Counted from the stretch's first letter, positions 9,151-19,700 are shown. The stretch: DNA of 64,000 bases from SSF26 sp037443945 (GCA_037443945.1 JBBINH010000001.1:1-64000), one strand, 5' to 3'. A program made the numbers and translations. The notes: generated by a model from the sequence alone, not told the origin.

Positions 9151-9162
9151 TTGCGATCGCAA
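9151..9162. promoter_or_regulatory. 12-bp palindrome in divergent promoter region
   Basis: TTGCGATCGCAA is a perfect palindrome lying 13 bases upstream of the sbcC start, in the 104-base gap shared with the divergent gene at 9243. A second inverted repeat (ACAAGGG ... CCCTTGT) follows at about 9168-9193. Either could be an operator; no regulator is identified. Confidence 0.35.
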
Positions 9163-9242
9163 TGGGACAAGGGGGAGGCAAGGCGCCCTTGTTGGGCCGG
9201 CAAAGTGTCTCCCAGTGTACCACACTCTTGAGGAGTCTGACC

Positions 9243-10145
9243 ATGAAGCATGTTGTCAGCATCAGTCTAGGCAGCAGCACCCGCAACAAAAGCGTGGTCA
9301 TCACTCTGGATGGCGAGCCGATTCGTATCGAACGCATCGGTACCGACGGCGATGAGGCCAAAGCGCGGCGGCTCTTCGCCGAACTCGACGGCAAGGTGGA
9401 TGCTCTGGGGGTGGGCGGGGTGGAGCTGTATCTGCGTCTGGAAGGCCGCGAGTATCCGCTGCGGTCGGGGCTGAGCCTGGTCAAAGACGTTCGGCAAACG
9501 CCCTGTGTGGATGGGCGCGGGCTGAAACACACGTTGGAGCGCCGCGTTTTTGCCCTGGCCGAACCGGCACTGGGCTTTCGGCCGCATTATCGCCAGGCGT
9601 TTATGACCCTGGGAGTTGACCGTTTCGGGATGGCCCAGGCCGTGGCCGAAGTCTCTGACCGGGTGGTCTACGGCGATCTCATGTTTGCCCTGGGACTGCC
9701 CATCCCCATTACCAGCCTGCGGCAATTGCGCTTCCTGGCGCAACTGTTGTTGCCCGTCATCGGCCTTTTGCCCGTGTCCATGCTGTATCCGACCGGCGCC
9801 AAACAGGAGCACATTGAGCCAAAATATCCCCGCTATTGGGCGGCAGCCGAGCTGATCGCCGGCGATTTCCTGTACATCCGCAAACACCTGCCCGACGATC
9901 TGCATGGTAAGACGATCCTGACCAACACGACCACCGAGCATGATGTCGAACTGTTGCGACAACGAGGATTGCGCTGGCTGATCACGACTACGCCGCGCTA
10001 TGAGGGGCGTTCCTTTGGCACGAACATGATGGAGGCCGCGCTGACGGCCTACGCCGGCAAAGGCCGGGTCCTCAGCGAGGCCGAGCTTAACGAACTGATC
10101 GACCGTCTGCAGCTGCGTCCCAGCGTCCAACGGCTCAACGAGTGA
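9243..10145 (+). CDS. Conserved protein of the family annotated 'quinate 5-dehydrogenase'
   Basis: The 300-residue protein begins MKHVVSISLGSSTRNKSV and contains ERIGTDGD, DGKVDALGVGGVELYL and TPCVDGRGLKHTLERR. From memory these match a conserved family usually labelled quinate/shikimate 5-dehydrogenase-like in Clostridia and Chloroflexota. I do not see a classical shikimate dehydrogenase catalytic Lys/Asp pattern or a clean GxGxxG loop, so the enzymatic label is doubtful. ATG 9243 is preceded by GAGGAG at good spacing; the frame upstream to 9138 is unlikely. It is joined to the M1 peptidase gene by a TGATG overlap. Confidence 0.6.
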   Translation: MKHVVSISLGSSTRNKSVVITLDGEPIRIERIGTDGDEAKARRLFAELDGKVDALGVGGVELYLRLEGREYPLRSGLSLVKDVRQTPCVDGRGLKHTLERRVFALAEPALGFRPHYRQAFMTLGVDRFGMAQAVAEVSDRVVYGDLMFALGLPIPITSLRQLRFLAQLLLPVIGLLPVSMLYPTGAKQEHIEPKYPRYWAAAELIAGDFLYIRKHLPDDLHGKTILTNTTTEHDVELLRQRGLRWLITTTPRYEGRSFGTNMMEAALTAYAGKGRVLSEAELNELIDRLQLRPSVQRLNE

Positions 10146-11782
10146 TGATGCGCACGCGCCGGTTGGGCCTTCTTTTCGTCGGCTTGCTGCTTCTCGGCGT
10201 CAGTTGTACCTGGCCGCCGCCCCCACCGACGACGCCGGATACAGGGGCCGTTACCCCCGAGACGATGGCGACGGCGGCGGTTGCCTCCGGCCTCTTCGCC
10301 ACGACCTGGGACGACCGCACGGTTTTTGCCGCCGATCTGACCCCCGTCGCCCGGGACGTGCTGCAGAAACGGCCGGGAGCCACTGTGTACCATCTCGATC
10401 TGAGCCTATCCGACGATTTGACCCGGTTGACGGGACGGCAAGCGGTGCGTTATACGAACACCGAAGCAGCGGCGCTGGGCGAGGTGTATTTCCGCCTGTT
10501 CCCCAATCTCGCCGACGGCAAAACGACCGTTCACCTCGTCACCGTCGATGGGGTCCCCGTCCGGCCTCGTTATGCGTTGCAGGATAGCGCGCTGATCGTC
10601 CCTCTGGAGCAGCCGTTGTCGCCCGGCCAGGCCGTGGTGATCGGTCTCGATTTTGCCGTTACCGTGCCGACTCGACCCGGCGGCAACTACGGCACCTTTG
10701 CGCTGATGGATGAGGTCCTGGCCCTGGCCCATGCCTATCCCCTCATCCCGGTCTATGACGATGCGGGGTGGAATGTCGAAATTGCTCCCACCATCGGCGA
10801 TGTGGTCTACGCCGATGTGAGCTATTACCTGGTGCGCCTCACTGCGCCTGCCGGTCTCGTCATCGCCACATCCGGGCGCGAGTTGGAGCGGATCGAACAG
10901 GGCGATCGCGTGGTCTACACCTTTGCCGCCGGCCCCGTCCGCGATTTTTACCTGGCGGCCAGTCCCCGTTATCAGCTCAGGAGCACGACGGTGGGCGAGA
11001 CAACGGTCCGCAGTTGGGCACCGCCCAGGCTGAGCGAGGCCGCCGCCCACGTTTTGGACGCAACCGCCAAGGCTCTGGCCCTTTACAACGAGCGCTTCGG
11101 TCCCTATCCCTTCACGGAATTGGATGTGGTTGCCACCCCTACCCTGGCCGGTGGCGTTGAATATCCCGGCATCATCGCCGTGGCCCAGAGCCTTTACGAT
11201 CCGAACAACAGCTTTTTGGAGACGGTTGCCGCTCACGAAGTGGCCCATCAGTGGTTTTACAGTCTCATCGGCAATGACCAGGTGGACGAGCCCTGGCTGG
11301 ATGAGGCCCTCGCCCAATACGCCACATGGCTCTACTATCGAGACCGTTACGGGGAGGCCAAGGGCCGGTGGTTCGAGGAGAATCTGCATTTGCGCTGGCA
11401 ACAGGCGAGCGACCTCGACATGCCCATCGGTTTGCCGGTAGCTGCCTACAACGAACGCGATTACAGTGCCATTGTCTACGGTCGCGGGCCGCTGTTTGTG
11501 GAGGTCCTGGCCCAAACCCTGGGGGAAGCCTCCTTCACTGCCTTCCTGCAGGATTACTACCGCACCTTTCGGTGGGATACGGTCACCACCGCCGACTTCA
11601 AACGGCTGCTGGAACGCCATTGCGGCTGCGATTTAGCGCCGTTGTTTGCCGAATGGGTCTATCCGCGGCCGGAACCGTTGTCGTCAAAGACGCCCATAGC
11701 CATGCTTCCTCTGCGGCTGGAGCGATGGACAAGCTTATCATTACGGCAGCCCTCACCGGTTCACGGCCGACCAAGGCCATGA
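10145..11782 (+). CDS. M1-family metallopeptidase lipoprotein
   Basis: The N-terminus is a lipoprotein signal with lipobox LGVSC (Cys 21) followed by a Pro/Thr-rich stretch, so the enzyme is probably tethered outside the membrane. The body is an M1 aminopeptidase: GGVEYPG replaces the GAMEN substrate motif, and the zinc site HEVAH (histidines 364 and 368, glutamate 365) is followed by the third ligand in WLDEALAQYATW. It would remove N-terminal residues from extracellular peptides. The start overlaps the previous stop (TGATG). The 3' end runs 58 bases into the next gene in another frame, and the last 30 or so residues look non-conserved, so the true end of the peptidase fold is near residue 520. 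Confidence 0.85.
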   Translation: MMRTRRLGLLFVGLLLLGVSCTWPPPPPTTPDTGAVTPETMATAAVASGLFATTWDDRTVFAADLTPVARDVLQKRPGATVYHLDLSLSDDLTRLTGRQAVRYTNTEAAALGEVYFRLFPNLADGKTTVHLVTVDGVPVRPRYALQDSALIVPLEQPLSPGQAVVIGLDFAVTVPTRPGGNYGTFALMDEVLALAHAYPLIPVYDDAGWNVEIAPTIGDVVYADVSYYLVRLTAPAGLVIATSGRELERIEQGDRVVYTFAAGPVRDFYLAASPRYQLRSTTVGETTVRSWAPPRLSEAAAHVLDATAKALALYNERFGPYPFTELDVVATPTLAGGVEYPGIIAVAQSLYDPNNSFLETVAAHEVAHQWFYSLIGNDQVDEPWLDEALAQYATWLYYRDRYGEAKGRWFEENLHLRWQQASDLDMPIGLPVAAYNERDYSAIVYGRGPLFVEVLAQTLGEASFTAFLQDYYRTFRWDTVTTADFKRLLERHCGCDLAPLFAEWVYPRPEPLSSKTPIAMLPLRLERWTSLSLRQPSPVHGRPRP

Positions 11783-12567
11783 ACCCAGCCGTGCCCTATA
11801 CGCCCGCCGAGATCGCCGCCGAGGCCGTAGCCTGCGCGCAGGCCGGCGCCGCCGTCGTGCACGTCCATGTGCGCGATCCCATCACCGGCGCGCCCTCATC
11901 CGACCCGGAGCGGTTTGCCGAGGTGGTGGCGCGCATTCGGGCCGAGTGCGATGTGCTCATCAACCTGACGACGAGCGGGCTGCACCTCGAAGGAGAGGAT
12001 ATCGTCAGCCGGCGTCTGGCGCCGATAGCGCTGCGGCCGGAGCTGTGTTCGCTCGATATCGGTTCGGTCAATTTCCGCGATCGGTTGTTTGCCAATCCAC
12101 CCGACTGGGGCGAGACCGCCGCCCGGGCCATGCAGGCGGCCGGCGTCAAACCCGAAATCGAGGTCTTTGATGTCGGTCATATCCATCAGGCCCGGCATCT
12201 GATCGAACGCGGGCTGATCGACCCGCCGCCCTACTTCCAACTGTGCATGGGCGTCGACTGGGGCATTCCGGCTACGGCCGAAAACCTGCTTTTCATGCAG
12301 CGTCAGTTGCCGCCGGGCGCCGTCTGGTCGGTACTGGGGGTTGGGCGGACCCAATTGCCCATGATCACCCTGGGCATTCTCCTGGGCGGCCATATCCGCG
12401 TCGGTTTCGAGGATAACCTCTACCTGCGCAAGGGGGTCTTGGCCCCGAGTAACGCCGCTTTTGTGGAGATGGCCGTGAACCTGGCCCATCAACTGCAGCG
12501 GGAGGTGGCCACACCGGCCGAAGCCCGCGCCATTCTGGGGTTGAATCCCGTTGCCGCAACCGGGTAA
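11725..12567 (+). CDS. Beta-keto acid cleavage enzyme (BKACE, DUF849)
   Basis: The 280-residue TIM-barrel protein starts MDKLIITAALTGSRPTK and carries the metal-binding HVHVRDPITGAPSSDP near residues 45-60, then LINLTTSG, LDIGSVNF and VLGVGRTQLP, all typical of the family founded on Kce (3-keto-5-aminohexanoate cleavage enzyme). These Zn2+ enzymes condense a beta-keto acid with acetyl-CoA to give acetoacetate and a new CoA ester; the substrate differs by subfamily and cannot be read here. The open frame extends far upstream inside the M1 gene, but ATG 11725 matches the family start. It lies 3 bases before a membrane-protein gene. Confidence 0.85.
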   Translation: MDKLIITAALTGSRPTKAMNPAVPYTPAEIAAEAVACAQAGAAVVHVHVRDPITGAPSSDPERFAEVVARIRAECDVLINLTTSGLHLEGEDIVSRRLAPIALRPELCSLDIGSVNFRDRLFANPPDWGETAARAMQAAGVKPEIEVFDVGHIHQARHLIERGLIDPPPYFQLCMGVDWGIPATAENLLFMQRQLPPGAVWSVLGVGRTQLPMITLGILLGGHIRVGFEDNLYLRKGVLAPSNAAFVEMAVNLAHQLQREVATPAEARAILGLNPVAATG

Positions 12568-12570
12568 ACC

Positions 12571-13182
12571 ATGTCGTCTTCGGCGCCGCCGTTGTTCCTG
12601 CGTCGTCTGAGCGTAGCCCTGGCCATGTGGACGGGGGGCCTTGTGCTGCTGCACTACTTTTGGCCTATCGCTCCGGTGCGGGAAGCGGTACAACCCGTCC
12701 TGCGCACGGTGGTCTTGCTGAGCGCCATGGTGCTGGTGTTGGCCGCCGTGCGCCTGGTGAGGCATCATGGGCGTCGATGGCGACAGCCGGAAAGTGCGGC
12801 TTTCCTGGTGGGAGCCGGTCTGTCTCTGGGGACAGGCCTGTTGCCGGGGGGATACGAGGCCGGACCGGGGTGGTGGGTGTATGCCTGGCTGTTGCGGCCG
12901 GGCTGGGCTGCCCTCTTGGCCCTGGTGCCCGTGTTCTTGCTGGCGGCTCTATATCGGCGCCTGCGAATAGACGAGCCGGCGGCGTTGTTGTTCGTGACCG
13001 GTCTGGTGCTTATGCTGGCGGCACAAACACCGGCGGTGGTAGCGATCTGGCCGTGGCTGGCCGAGCTGCGTCATGCTTTGCTAAGCTGGCTGGTGGCCCC
13101 CGTCCTGCGTGGGATCCTCATCGGTCTCAGCCTGGGCGTGGTATGGCGCGTGCTAGCGTATCGGGGAGGGCGCTCCGGATGA
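12571..13182 (+). CDS. Membrane protein, function unknown
   Basis: The 203-residue protein has about five to six hydrophobic segments (for example LALVPVFLLAALY and ALLFVTGLVLMLAAQ) and short charged loops. No family is recognised. It is the first of three genes joined by ATGA overlaps (13179-13182 and 14219-14222), so the three products are probably made together. It starts 3 bases after the BKACE gene. Confidence 0.6.
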   Translation: MSSSAPPLFLRRLSVALAMWTGGLVLLHYFWPIAPVREAVQPVLRTVVLLSAMVLVLAAVRLVRHHGRRWRQPESAAFLVGAGLSLGTGLLPGGYEAGPGWWVYAWLLRPGWAALLALVPVFLLAALYRRLRIDEPAALLFVTGLVLMLAAQTPAVVAIWPWLAELRHALLSWLVAPVLRGILIGLSLGVVWRVLAYRGGRSG

Positions 13183-14222
13183 ACCGTTGTCGCTACTGTG
13201 GGGCCGAAAATGCCGACGATGCCACCCTCTGTGCGCAGTGTGGCCGTGTTCTGAACGTGCCGCCTCCGCAGGTGTTGGCCCAGATTCAAGGCGTGTTGCC
13301 GGCCGAACCGGTGATCTGCACCGGACATCTGGCGCCTGAGGACCAAGCGCTCTGGCAAGAGCTGGTGACGACGGTGATGGCGGCGTCGCCGCCGTCACCC
13401 CCACCGGCCGCCGTCGGCCCCGCAACGACGGTCGGGCTCGGTCTGCTGATGCTGGGGGTTATCCTGATGACGGCCGTGCTCACGCCCCCGGGATGGCGCT
13501 CCGACCTGTCGAAGGCGCCTCCACGGCCGGGGGTCGTCGCCGCTTATCATCTCATCGCCGTCTTACCGTCCACCGCCCGGGTGTTGTTGGCCTGGGATTA
13601 CGACCCCACCACCCAGGGCGAGATGCAGCTTCTGGCCCAACCGCTGCTGCGGCATTTGCTCGGCCGGCGGGTTGCCCTGGTCAATGTCAGCCTGCGGCCT
13701 TTGGGACCGGCCATGGCAAGGGCCGCCTTTGCCGACCTGGCAATGCCCGTTCCTCTGCTCCAGGCCCCGGTTGACCTGGGCTTTCTGCCCGGTGAGAGCG
13801 CGGCCTTGCAGGCTCTGGCCCTGGCGCCGGCTGGTGTAGTGCCTCTGTCGGGCGCCGCGCGCGACCGTTTGGCCCTAGCCGGGGATGAACCCCTCACCGC
13901 CTTCGATCTGATCATCGTGTTCGGTGCCGAGACGACGGCCGGCCGGCAATGGATTGAGCAGATCGCCGCCCGCCAGCCGGTGCCGCTGATCGTGGTCGCT
14001 TCGGGTGCCGTGGCGCCGGTCCTTGAACCCTATGCACAGACCGGTCAGATCCTCGCCCTTCTGGCGGGCTATCCTGATGCCCTGGCCTATGAGGCGTTGT
14101 TGGGCATACCGGGAACGGCAACCGCCCGTCAGACGGCCCAAAGCGCCGTTCATGTGCTTGCGTTGGTCGTTATCCTGGTGGCCGCTCTCGTCCGTTCCCT
14201 TCGCCGCCCCCCGTCGTCATGA
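13179..14222 (+). CDS. Zinc-ribbon membrane protein, function unknown
   Basis: The 347-residue protein opens with a double-CxxC zinc ribbon (CRYCG and CAQCG within the first 22 residues), then has a Pro-rich stretch, one membrane segment (about 87-103, LGLLMLGVILMTAVL), a 200-residue soluble domain containing LLAWDYDPTTQGEMQLLAQ and DLIIVFGAET, and a final membrane segment (LALVVILVAALV). The soluble domain looks like a Rossmann-type alpha/beta fold but has no recognisable catalytic motif. It overlaps both neighbours by ATGA, so translation is coupled. Confidence 0.6.
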   Translation: MNRCRYCGAENADDATLCAQCGRVLNVPPPQVLAQIQGVLPAEPVICTGHLAPEDQALWQELVTTVMAASPPSPPPAAVGPATTVGLGLLMLGVILMTAVLTPPGWRSDLSKAPPRPGVVAAYHLIAVLPSTARVLLAWDYDPTTQGEMQLLAQPLLRHLLGRRVALVNVSLRPLGPAMARAAFADLAMPVPLLQAPVDLGFLPGESAALQALALAPAGVVPLSGAARDRLALAGDEPLTAFDLIIVFGAETTAGRQWIEQIAARQPVPLIVVASGAVAPVLEPYAQTGQILALLAGYPDALAYEALLGIPGTATARQTAQSAVHVLALVVILVAALVRSLRRPPSS

Positions 14223-14902
14223 ACACCTTCGCCGATCTGTTGGGGCTGATCCTGGCTACCGTCTTGACCTTGCTCATCTTCGCCCGCCTGTGGGGAGCTG
14301 TGCGGGTCTTTTATCCGGTAGCCTATCTGCTCCTGGGCCTGTTGGCCGGCTATGTGGCGGTCGTGAGCCTGCGCCGGGTGCTGATACCGGGCTTGCTGCT
14401 GCCTCTGCAGCAGGCGCAGGCATGGCCGACGTTGTTGTTACCGCTGGGCTTGCTCGTTTTGCTGCTTTTGCGGATGAGTAGGCAACCGCGCCTGTACCAC
14501 CTCGGTCTGCCGGCCGTAGGCTGGTTGGCCGGAGCGATGGCCGGATTGGCTTTGGCCGGGGCCGTGCGCGGGACGCTGCTTCCGCAGATGCTGGCCGTCA
14601 TCGTCCTGACTCCGACCGAGGGGAGACACCCCGGCCTTGACCCGGTGCTAACGTTGCTGAGCGCGTTTCTGACTTTGGCCGTGTTGACCCAGGCCTGGCA
14701 CCGCCAGGAGACGAACCCAACGCTACGGACCTGGCTGACCGTGCCGGCTCGCATCGGGAAGCTGGCCTTGATGGCCGCAGCCGGGGTGTTTCTGGGCAGT
14801 CTGCTTACTGCGCGTCTGGCCCTGCCCATCGACCGGGTGTATGAGCTGGTGGAAGCTTGGAGCCGCATGATAGGGGGAGGTAATTTTTTTATCTCTTTCT
14901 AA
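14219..14902 (+). CDS. Polytopic membrane protein, function unknown
   Basis: The 227-residue protein has about six hydrophobic segments and no recognised family. Its start codon overlaps the stop of the zinc-ribbon gene. It ends 78 bases before the multiheme cytochrome operon and could be its upstream neighbour in function, but no haem-binding motif is present. The T-rich run at 14884-14890 lies inside the coding region near the stop codon. Confidence 0.55.
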   Translation: MNTFADLLGLILATVLTLLIFARLWGAVRVFYPVAYLLLGLLAGYVAVVSLRRVLIPGLLLPLQQAQAWPTLLLPLGLLVLLLLRMSRQPRLYHLGLPAVGWLAGAMAGLALAGAVRGTLLPQMLAVIVLTPTEGRHPGLDPVLTLLSAFLTLAVLTQAWHRQETNPTLRTWLTVPARIGKLALMAAAGVFLGSLLTARLALPIDRVYELVEAWSRMIGGGNFFISF

Positions 14903-14940
14903 ACTGTGACCCAGATCATAGGTGTGGCTGAGAGAGAGAT

Positions 14941-14946
14941 TATAAT
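14941..14946 (+). promoter_or_regulatory. -10 element upstream of cytochrome operon
   Basis: TATAAT lies 34 bases before the first cytochrome start. The -35 region has no good match, so the promoter may need an activator or a different sigma factor. Confidence 0.35.
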
Positions 14947-14979
14947 GCGGAGTATCTGCACCGTTGCTCCTTTGCCGCC

Positions 14980-16716
14980 ATGTTCTCCGCGCGTGGTTTG
15001 TCCAAATGGCTGGGATTGCTGGCCGTCATCGGCTTTGCTGTCCTGAGCGTGGGATGTCGCCCATCGCCTACGCCCACGCCTACCCCTACGCCGACGCCGT
15101 TCATTCCGCCCACACCGCCGCCAACGGCGGCCGATGTGGGGTTGGGACCGGCGCCAGTGACGAGTTTGGCCGTGGTTCATCAGCCTTTCGGCGATGGGGC
15201 CTGTGGGGCCTGTCATGATCTGCGAGGCTCCGACCCCAGGCAGATGTGGGGCGCAATCCAGGAGGTGTGCCGCCAGTGCCATTGGCAGGATGTGCCCGAT
15301 CCGGATAGGCCCCTTGCCCATCCGCATGCGCCTTTTGCCCGCGGGGAGTGTCTAACCTGTCATCTGCCTCATGCCGGTGCCCATCCCAAGCTGCTGGTGG
15401 CACCGGTGACGCAGCTCTGTAACGATTGCCATCAAGACCACGGCGGCATCGTGCAGCAGCCCCATCCGCAAGTAGCCCAGGGCGAGTGTAATCTCTGTCA
15501 TCTTGCGCATGGTTCAATGCAGCCGGCCCTGTTGCGCCAACCGCAGAAAGTCCTGTGCGGCGTATGCCATCCCGATCCGATCGATCCCCAGCGTAGTTTT
15601 GCTGCCCATGCCGAGGCTCCGGAGCTGACGTGTACGAGCTGTCATGCGCCTCATGATCCGGCGGCGCAACCGGCGCAAGTGACCCGCGCCATCTGTGTGA
15701 CCTGCCATGCCGATCTGCCTGTGCCGGCGGATTTCCGCTTTCCTCACAAGCCTTTTGCCGAGGAGCGCTGCGCCGATTGCCATCCGTCGTTTCATCGGGA
15801 TCCCGATAGACCGCTTCTGGCGGCTACACAGTCCCAATCGTGCAATGCCTGCCATGGCGATCACGGCCTGGTGGTGACCCAGACCCATCCGCAGGTGGCC
15901 AAAGGCGAATGCCGTCTGTGCCACGATGGTCATGGCAGCAACCACCCCAACCAACTGGTCAGGCCCGAAATCGATATCTGTCAAAGCTGTCACGGTGAGG
16001 TATTCGCTGCGACCGCTTTTGCCGGCCATGCCGTCGCTCAATTGCCGGCCTGTACGAGCTGTCATTCGCCCCACGTACCCCAAACGGCCGGTCCGGCCGT
16101 GGCCATGGCCTGCGCAACCTGCCATCAGGATATTCTGGCCGGCCGCAGTCAGCACAAGCCCGTGAGCCAGGGGGAGTGCAAGGCCTGTCACAGCGAGTTT
16201 CACGGTCAACAGCCGACACAACTGGCTGCGGTTCAGACGGTCTGCACCGATTGTCATCAGCTCGAAAAGGGCTCTATTGCGCATCCGCCCTATCAACAGG
16301 GCCGCTGTGAGACGTGTCATGTCGTGCACACCAGTCCGCATACGGCCCTGCTCAATCGCGCACCTACCCAATTGTGCGGCACCTGTCATGTCTCACAAAC
16401 GGCCGCTTTCGGACGCAGCCGGCATGCCGCTCACCTGACCGCCCAATGCGCGGCCTGCCATCAGGCTCACGATGGCTCGATCGACAACCTGCTCCATGCC
16501 CGCACGAATGCGCTCTGTGATACCTGCCATCGCGATCTGCCGCACGGCTTCCATCCGGTCAGCGGGGGGCGCGATCCGGTGCGCGGAGGCGAATTGAGCT
16601 GTATCAGTTGCCATGCGCCTCATGGCAGCCCGCATCGGGCCGACCTGCGTGCGCCCGGTGACGGGCTTTGTCTGAGCTGCCATCGTTTCGAGCAGCCTCC
16701 TACAGCGCGAAGATAA
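14980..16716 (+). CDS. 22-haem c-type cytochrome lipoprotein
   Basis: The 578-residue protein has a lipoprotein signal with lipobox LSVGC (about residue 26), a Thr-Pro spacer, then 22 CxxCH motifs spread evenly to the C-terminus (first GACGACH, last LCLSCH). Most are paired in doubled-CxxCH or cytochrome c3-type modules with extra histidines (CHLPH, CHAPH, CHSPH) that supply the distal haem ligands. It is probably a cell-surface electron conduit. It is the first gene of a tight five-gene operon; the gap to the next gene is 4 bases. No catalytic motif is seen, so electron storage or wiring is the likely role. Confidence 0.9.
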   Translation: MFSARGLSKWLGLLAVIGFAVLSVGCRPSPTPTPTPTPTPFIPPTPPPTAADVGLGPAPVTSLAVVHQPFGDGACGACHDLRGSDPRQMWGAIQEVCRQCHWQDVPDPDRPLAHPHAPFARGECLTCHLPHAGAHPKLLVAPVTQLCNDCHQDHGGIVQQPHPQVAQGECNLCHLAHGSMQPALLRQPQKVLCGVCHPDPIDPQRSFAAHAEAPELTCTSCHAPHDPAAQPAQVTRAICVTCHADLPVPADFRFPHKPFAEERCADCHPSFHRDPDRPLLAATQSQSCNACHGDHGLVVTQTHPQVAKGECRLCHDGHGSNHPNQLVRPEIDICQSCHGEVFAATAFAGHAVAQLPACTSCHSPHVPQTAGPAVAMACATCHQDILAGRSQHKPVSQGECKACHSEFHGQQPTQLAAVQTVCTDCHQLEKGSIAHPPYQQGRCETCHVVHTSPHTALLNRAPTQLCGTCHVSQTAAFGRSRHAAHLTAQCAACHQAHDGSIDNLLHARTNALCDTCHRDLPHGFHPVSGGRDPVRGGELSCISCHAPHGSPHRADLRAPGDGLCLSCHRFEQPPTARR

Positions 16717-16720
16717 GCCG

Positions 16721-19700
16721 ATGAAGCGTCTGTTCCTGCTCTGGATGACATGGGGCCTCCTCCTGGTGGCCCTGGCAGGGGGTAACCGTTTGGCGCCTAT
16801 CGTCGCCGAACAAGGTGCGCCGTTCAATCCGCATGGTCGTTACAGCGCGGCAACGAACAGTTGCACGGTTTGTCATGTACCGCATAGCCGTACAACCGAT
16901 CCCGAGGCGGCCTGCCGCAGTTGCCATCCCCGGATCGTCACCCACAGGGAGCAGACCTGCGCCACCTGCCATGCTCCCCACGGCAATACGCCCAATGCCG
17001 CCCTTATCCAGGCGGTGGTTCGCGGCAAACCCATGCGCTTTGACGGCAAAAACTTCGATGCCGCTGCCGATTCCATCTGCCGTACCTGTCACACCACCAC
17101 GGCCTATCACAGCGCCACGGCCCGGAGCAGCCATTACGAGCAACAGCCTTGCACGAATTGCCATCCCCACAGCGCCGGCTTTAGTCCCAATCCGGAGAAC
17201 TGCGGGGCCTGCCACGGTTTTCCGCCTGCCAGTGGCGCCCATAATCGCCATCGCCAGGCCGATATCGGTCTGACCGATTGCCAGGCCTGCCATCCGCAGG
17301 TGCGGAACTGGCGCGATCCAGGCCATTACAACGGGCGTGTTGATTTCAAGGACCGGGCCGTGCTGGCCACGACAGGCGTCTGTAATGCCTGTCATGGCAA
17401 TGCCGCCGGCATCGCCGAAGCCAAGGCCAACTGGAGCCGTGGTCGCCCTCTGCAGGATTGTACCGGTTGCCACAACAGCACCCAACCAGGACGGCTGCGG
17501 GATCGGGTGGCGCCGGCCGTGGATGCGTTTTGGACGGTCAACGGCCATGGGCAGGGCCACGAGCAAGGCCGCGATCTGGATTGCCAGGCCTGTCACAATC
17601 CGCAGGCGCCTCATTTCGACACGGCCGGCAACCCCCGGTTGTGGGATACCCCGGCTGCCTTGTGCGCCCGTTGCCATCAGGACCCCGCTCGCGCCGGCGC
17701 CGATGTGAGCGCTCACGGCAACCAGGGCTACGCTCAGGCCACCCAACGGCCCTTCGGCGAGACCTGCGATGCGTGTCATAACCCCCATGGCAGCGCCAAT
17801 CTGGCGGCCGTGCGCGCTGCTATCCGCGGCAAGACGGTGGTTTTCATCGCCCGCACCGGCGCCAACAGCTTCGATTCCCCCAACGACGAGAACAGCCGCG
17901 ATCTCTGCGCCACCTGTCATACCACGACCCGCCACAATCGTACACCCAGCAATCGCAGTCAGACGCCCCATTACGAGGGGCAGGATTGTGGGCAGTGTCA
18001 CAAGCATGAAACAGATGGCGATCCGCGCACGGCCGATGCCTTCATGCCCCAGGGCGGTTGTATGGCCTGCCATAGCGACCGGGTGGATAACGGCGATAAC
18101 ATTCCACCCGGTGGCCGCCCGGAGGTCGCCACGGACTTTGCCGGCCGCAGTCATCACATCAAGGGTGACCTGCTCGACGCCCGCTGTGTGGTCTGTCACG
18201 ATATGGCCACCCACGGCGACGGCTATATTGACCTACGCCATCCCGACGGCGGGCCTGCTTTCCGTTTCCTCGAGGCCTCGGCTACCGATCTGACGGCTTT
18301 CTGCCAGGCTTGCCACGACGGCGACGGCAGCCGCGTGGCCAGGGTGCCCGGCGCGCAACCGGCCGATCCGTTCAACGAGGGCAGCGATCTGCTGGCCTTG
18401 CCGCCTACAAACACCCACAGCAATCGGGATGATGCCGGCCGCCAGGGCGAGGCGTTTAGCACGACCTGCAACGAATGCCATGCCGGACACGGCAGCAGCA
18501 ATCTGGCCCTGGTCCGCACGGCCATCCGTGGGCAGACGATTGTCTTCACCGCCCGCACCGGTGCGAATAGCTTCGACGACCCGGATAAGGATGACCGCAA
18601 CGACCTTTGCGCCACCTGCCACATCGGGCGGACCCGTCTGCATCCGGGTGGCGACCATCGGCCGGCCGGCGACCTGGACCTGCGCGGGACCGATTGCACC
18701 ACCTGTCACCGCCACGATGCCGATAACAGCCTTGCCACTCGCGATGGGTTTATGCCCTCGTGTGGGGCCTGCCATGGCAACCCGCCGCCGCCCGCCGGCA
18801 GTCCGCTCTACACTCTCAACGAGAACCTAACTCCGCACCGAAAGCATGCCGGCACCGGGCCGGGTGAATACGGTTTGGCCTGCAGTACCTGCCATAACCG
18901 GTTGGTGCCGTCCTACACTGGCCACGTGACCCGGCCGCCCAGCTTCCAGGATGTCTTCTTCGATGCTCTGAATCCCATCGGCAGCTACGATCGCCAGACC
19001 CGCACCTGTGCTACCCTGGGTTGCCACAGCAATGGCAATCCCACCGGCGGCCAACTCATCTACCGCAATCCGGTATGGGCCGAAAACAGCCGTTTGGATT
19101 GCGCCGGCTGTCACGGCGATCAGGCCACGTTGGCGACCGGCAGCCACGCCGGGCATCTGTTGCCTTTCTATCGCGATCGTGGGGCCGATGCTATCGGTTG
19201 TTTCGAATGCCATGCCCTGACCGCCCAGAACAACGATAACAACGCCCTGGCCGATTTGCGCAAGCATGTCAACTTGACCAAGGATGTCCAGTTCGATGTG
19301 CGCGACTTGTGGGGGCGATCGGATAACGCCGTCTTCGATCCGAATACCCTCACCTGCGCCAATAGCCTGTGCCATTCGGATGGTGCGGCCAGCCGCGAAC
19401 AACCCGATGTTCCCGTCTTCAGCACGCCCAAGTGGGGCGATCGGGCCAGCGGGACCTGTGGCACCTGTCATAGTATCACGCCGCAGACGATGACCAGCGG
19501 CGCCCACGCGCGTCACTTCGATACCTCCAACCAGGGGCCGGGTATCACCTCGTGTAGCGATTGCCATAGTCCCTACGGCAGCACCCAACACGTCAACGGC
19601 AAAGTTGAATTCGCCGACGGCAAAACCCTGGCGCAGACCACGGTGTGCGATGCCTGCCATAGCCCCGGTGGCGGTTTCGACGGCGTAGCCGAAGCGCGCG

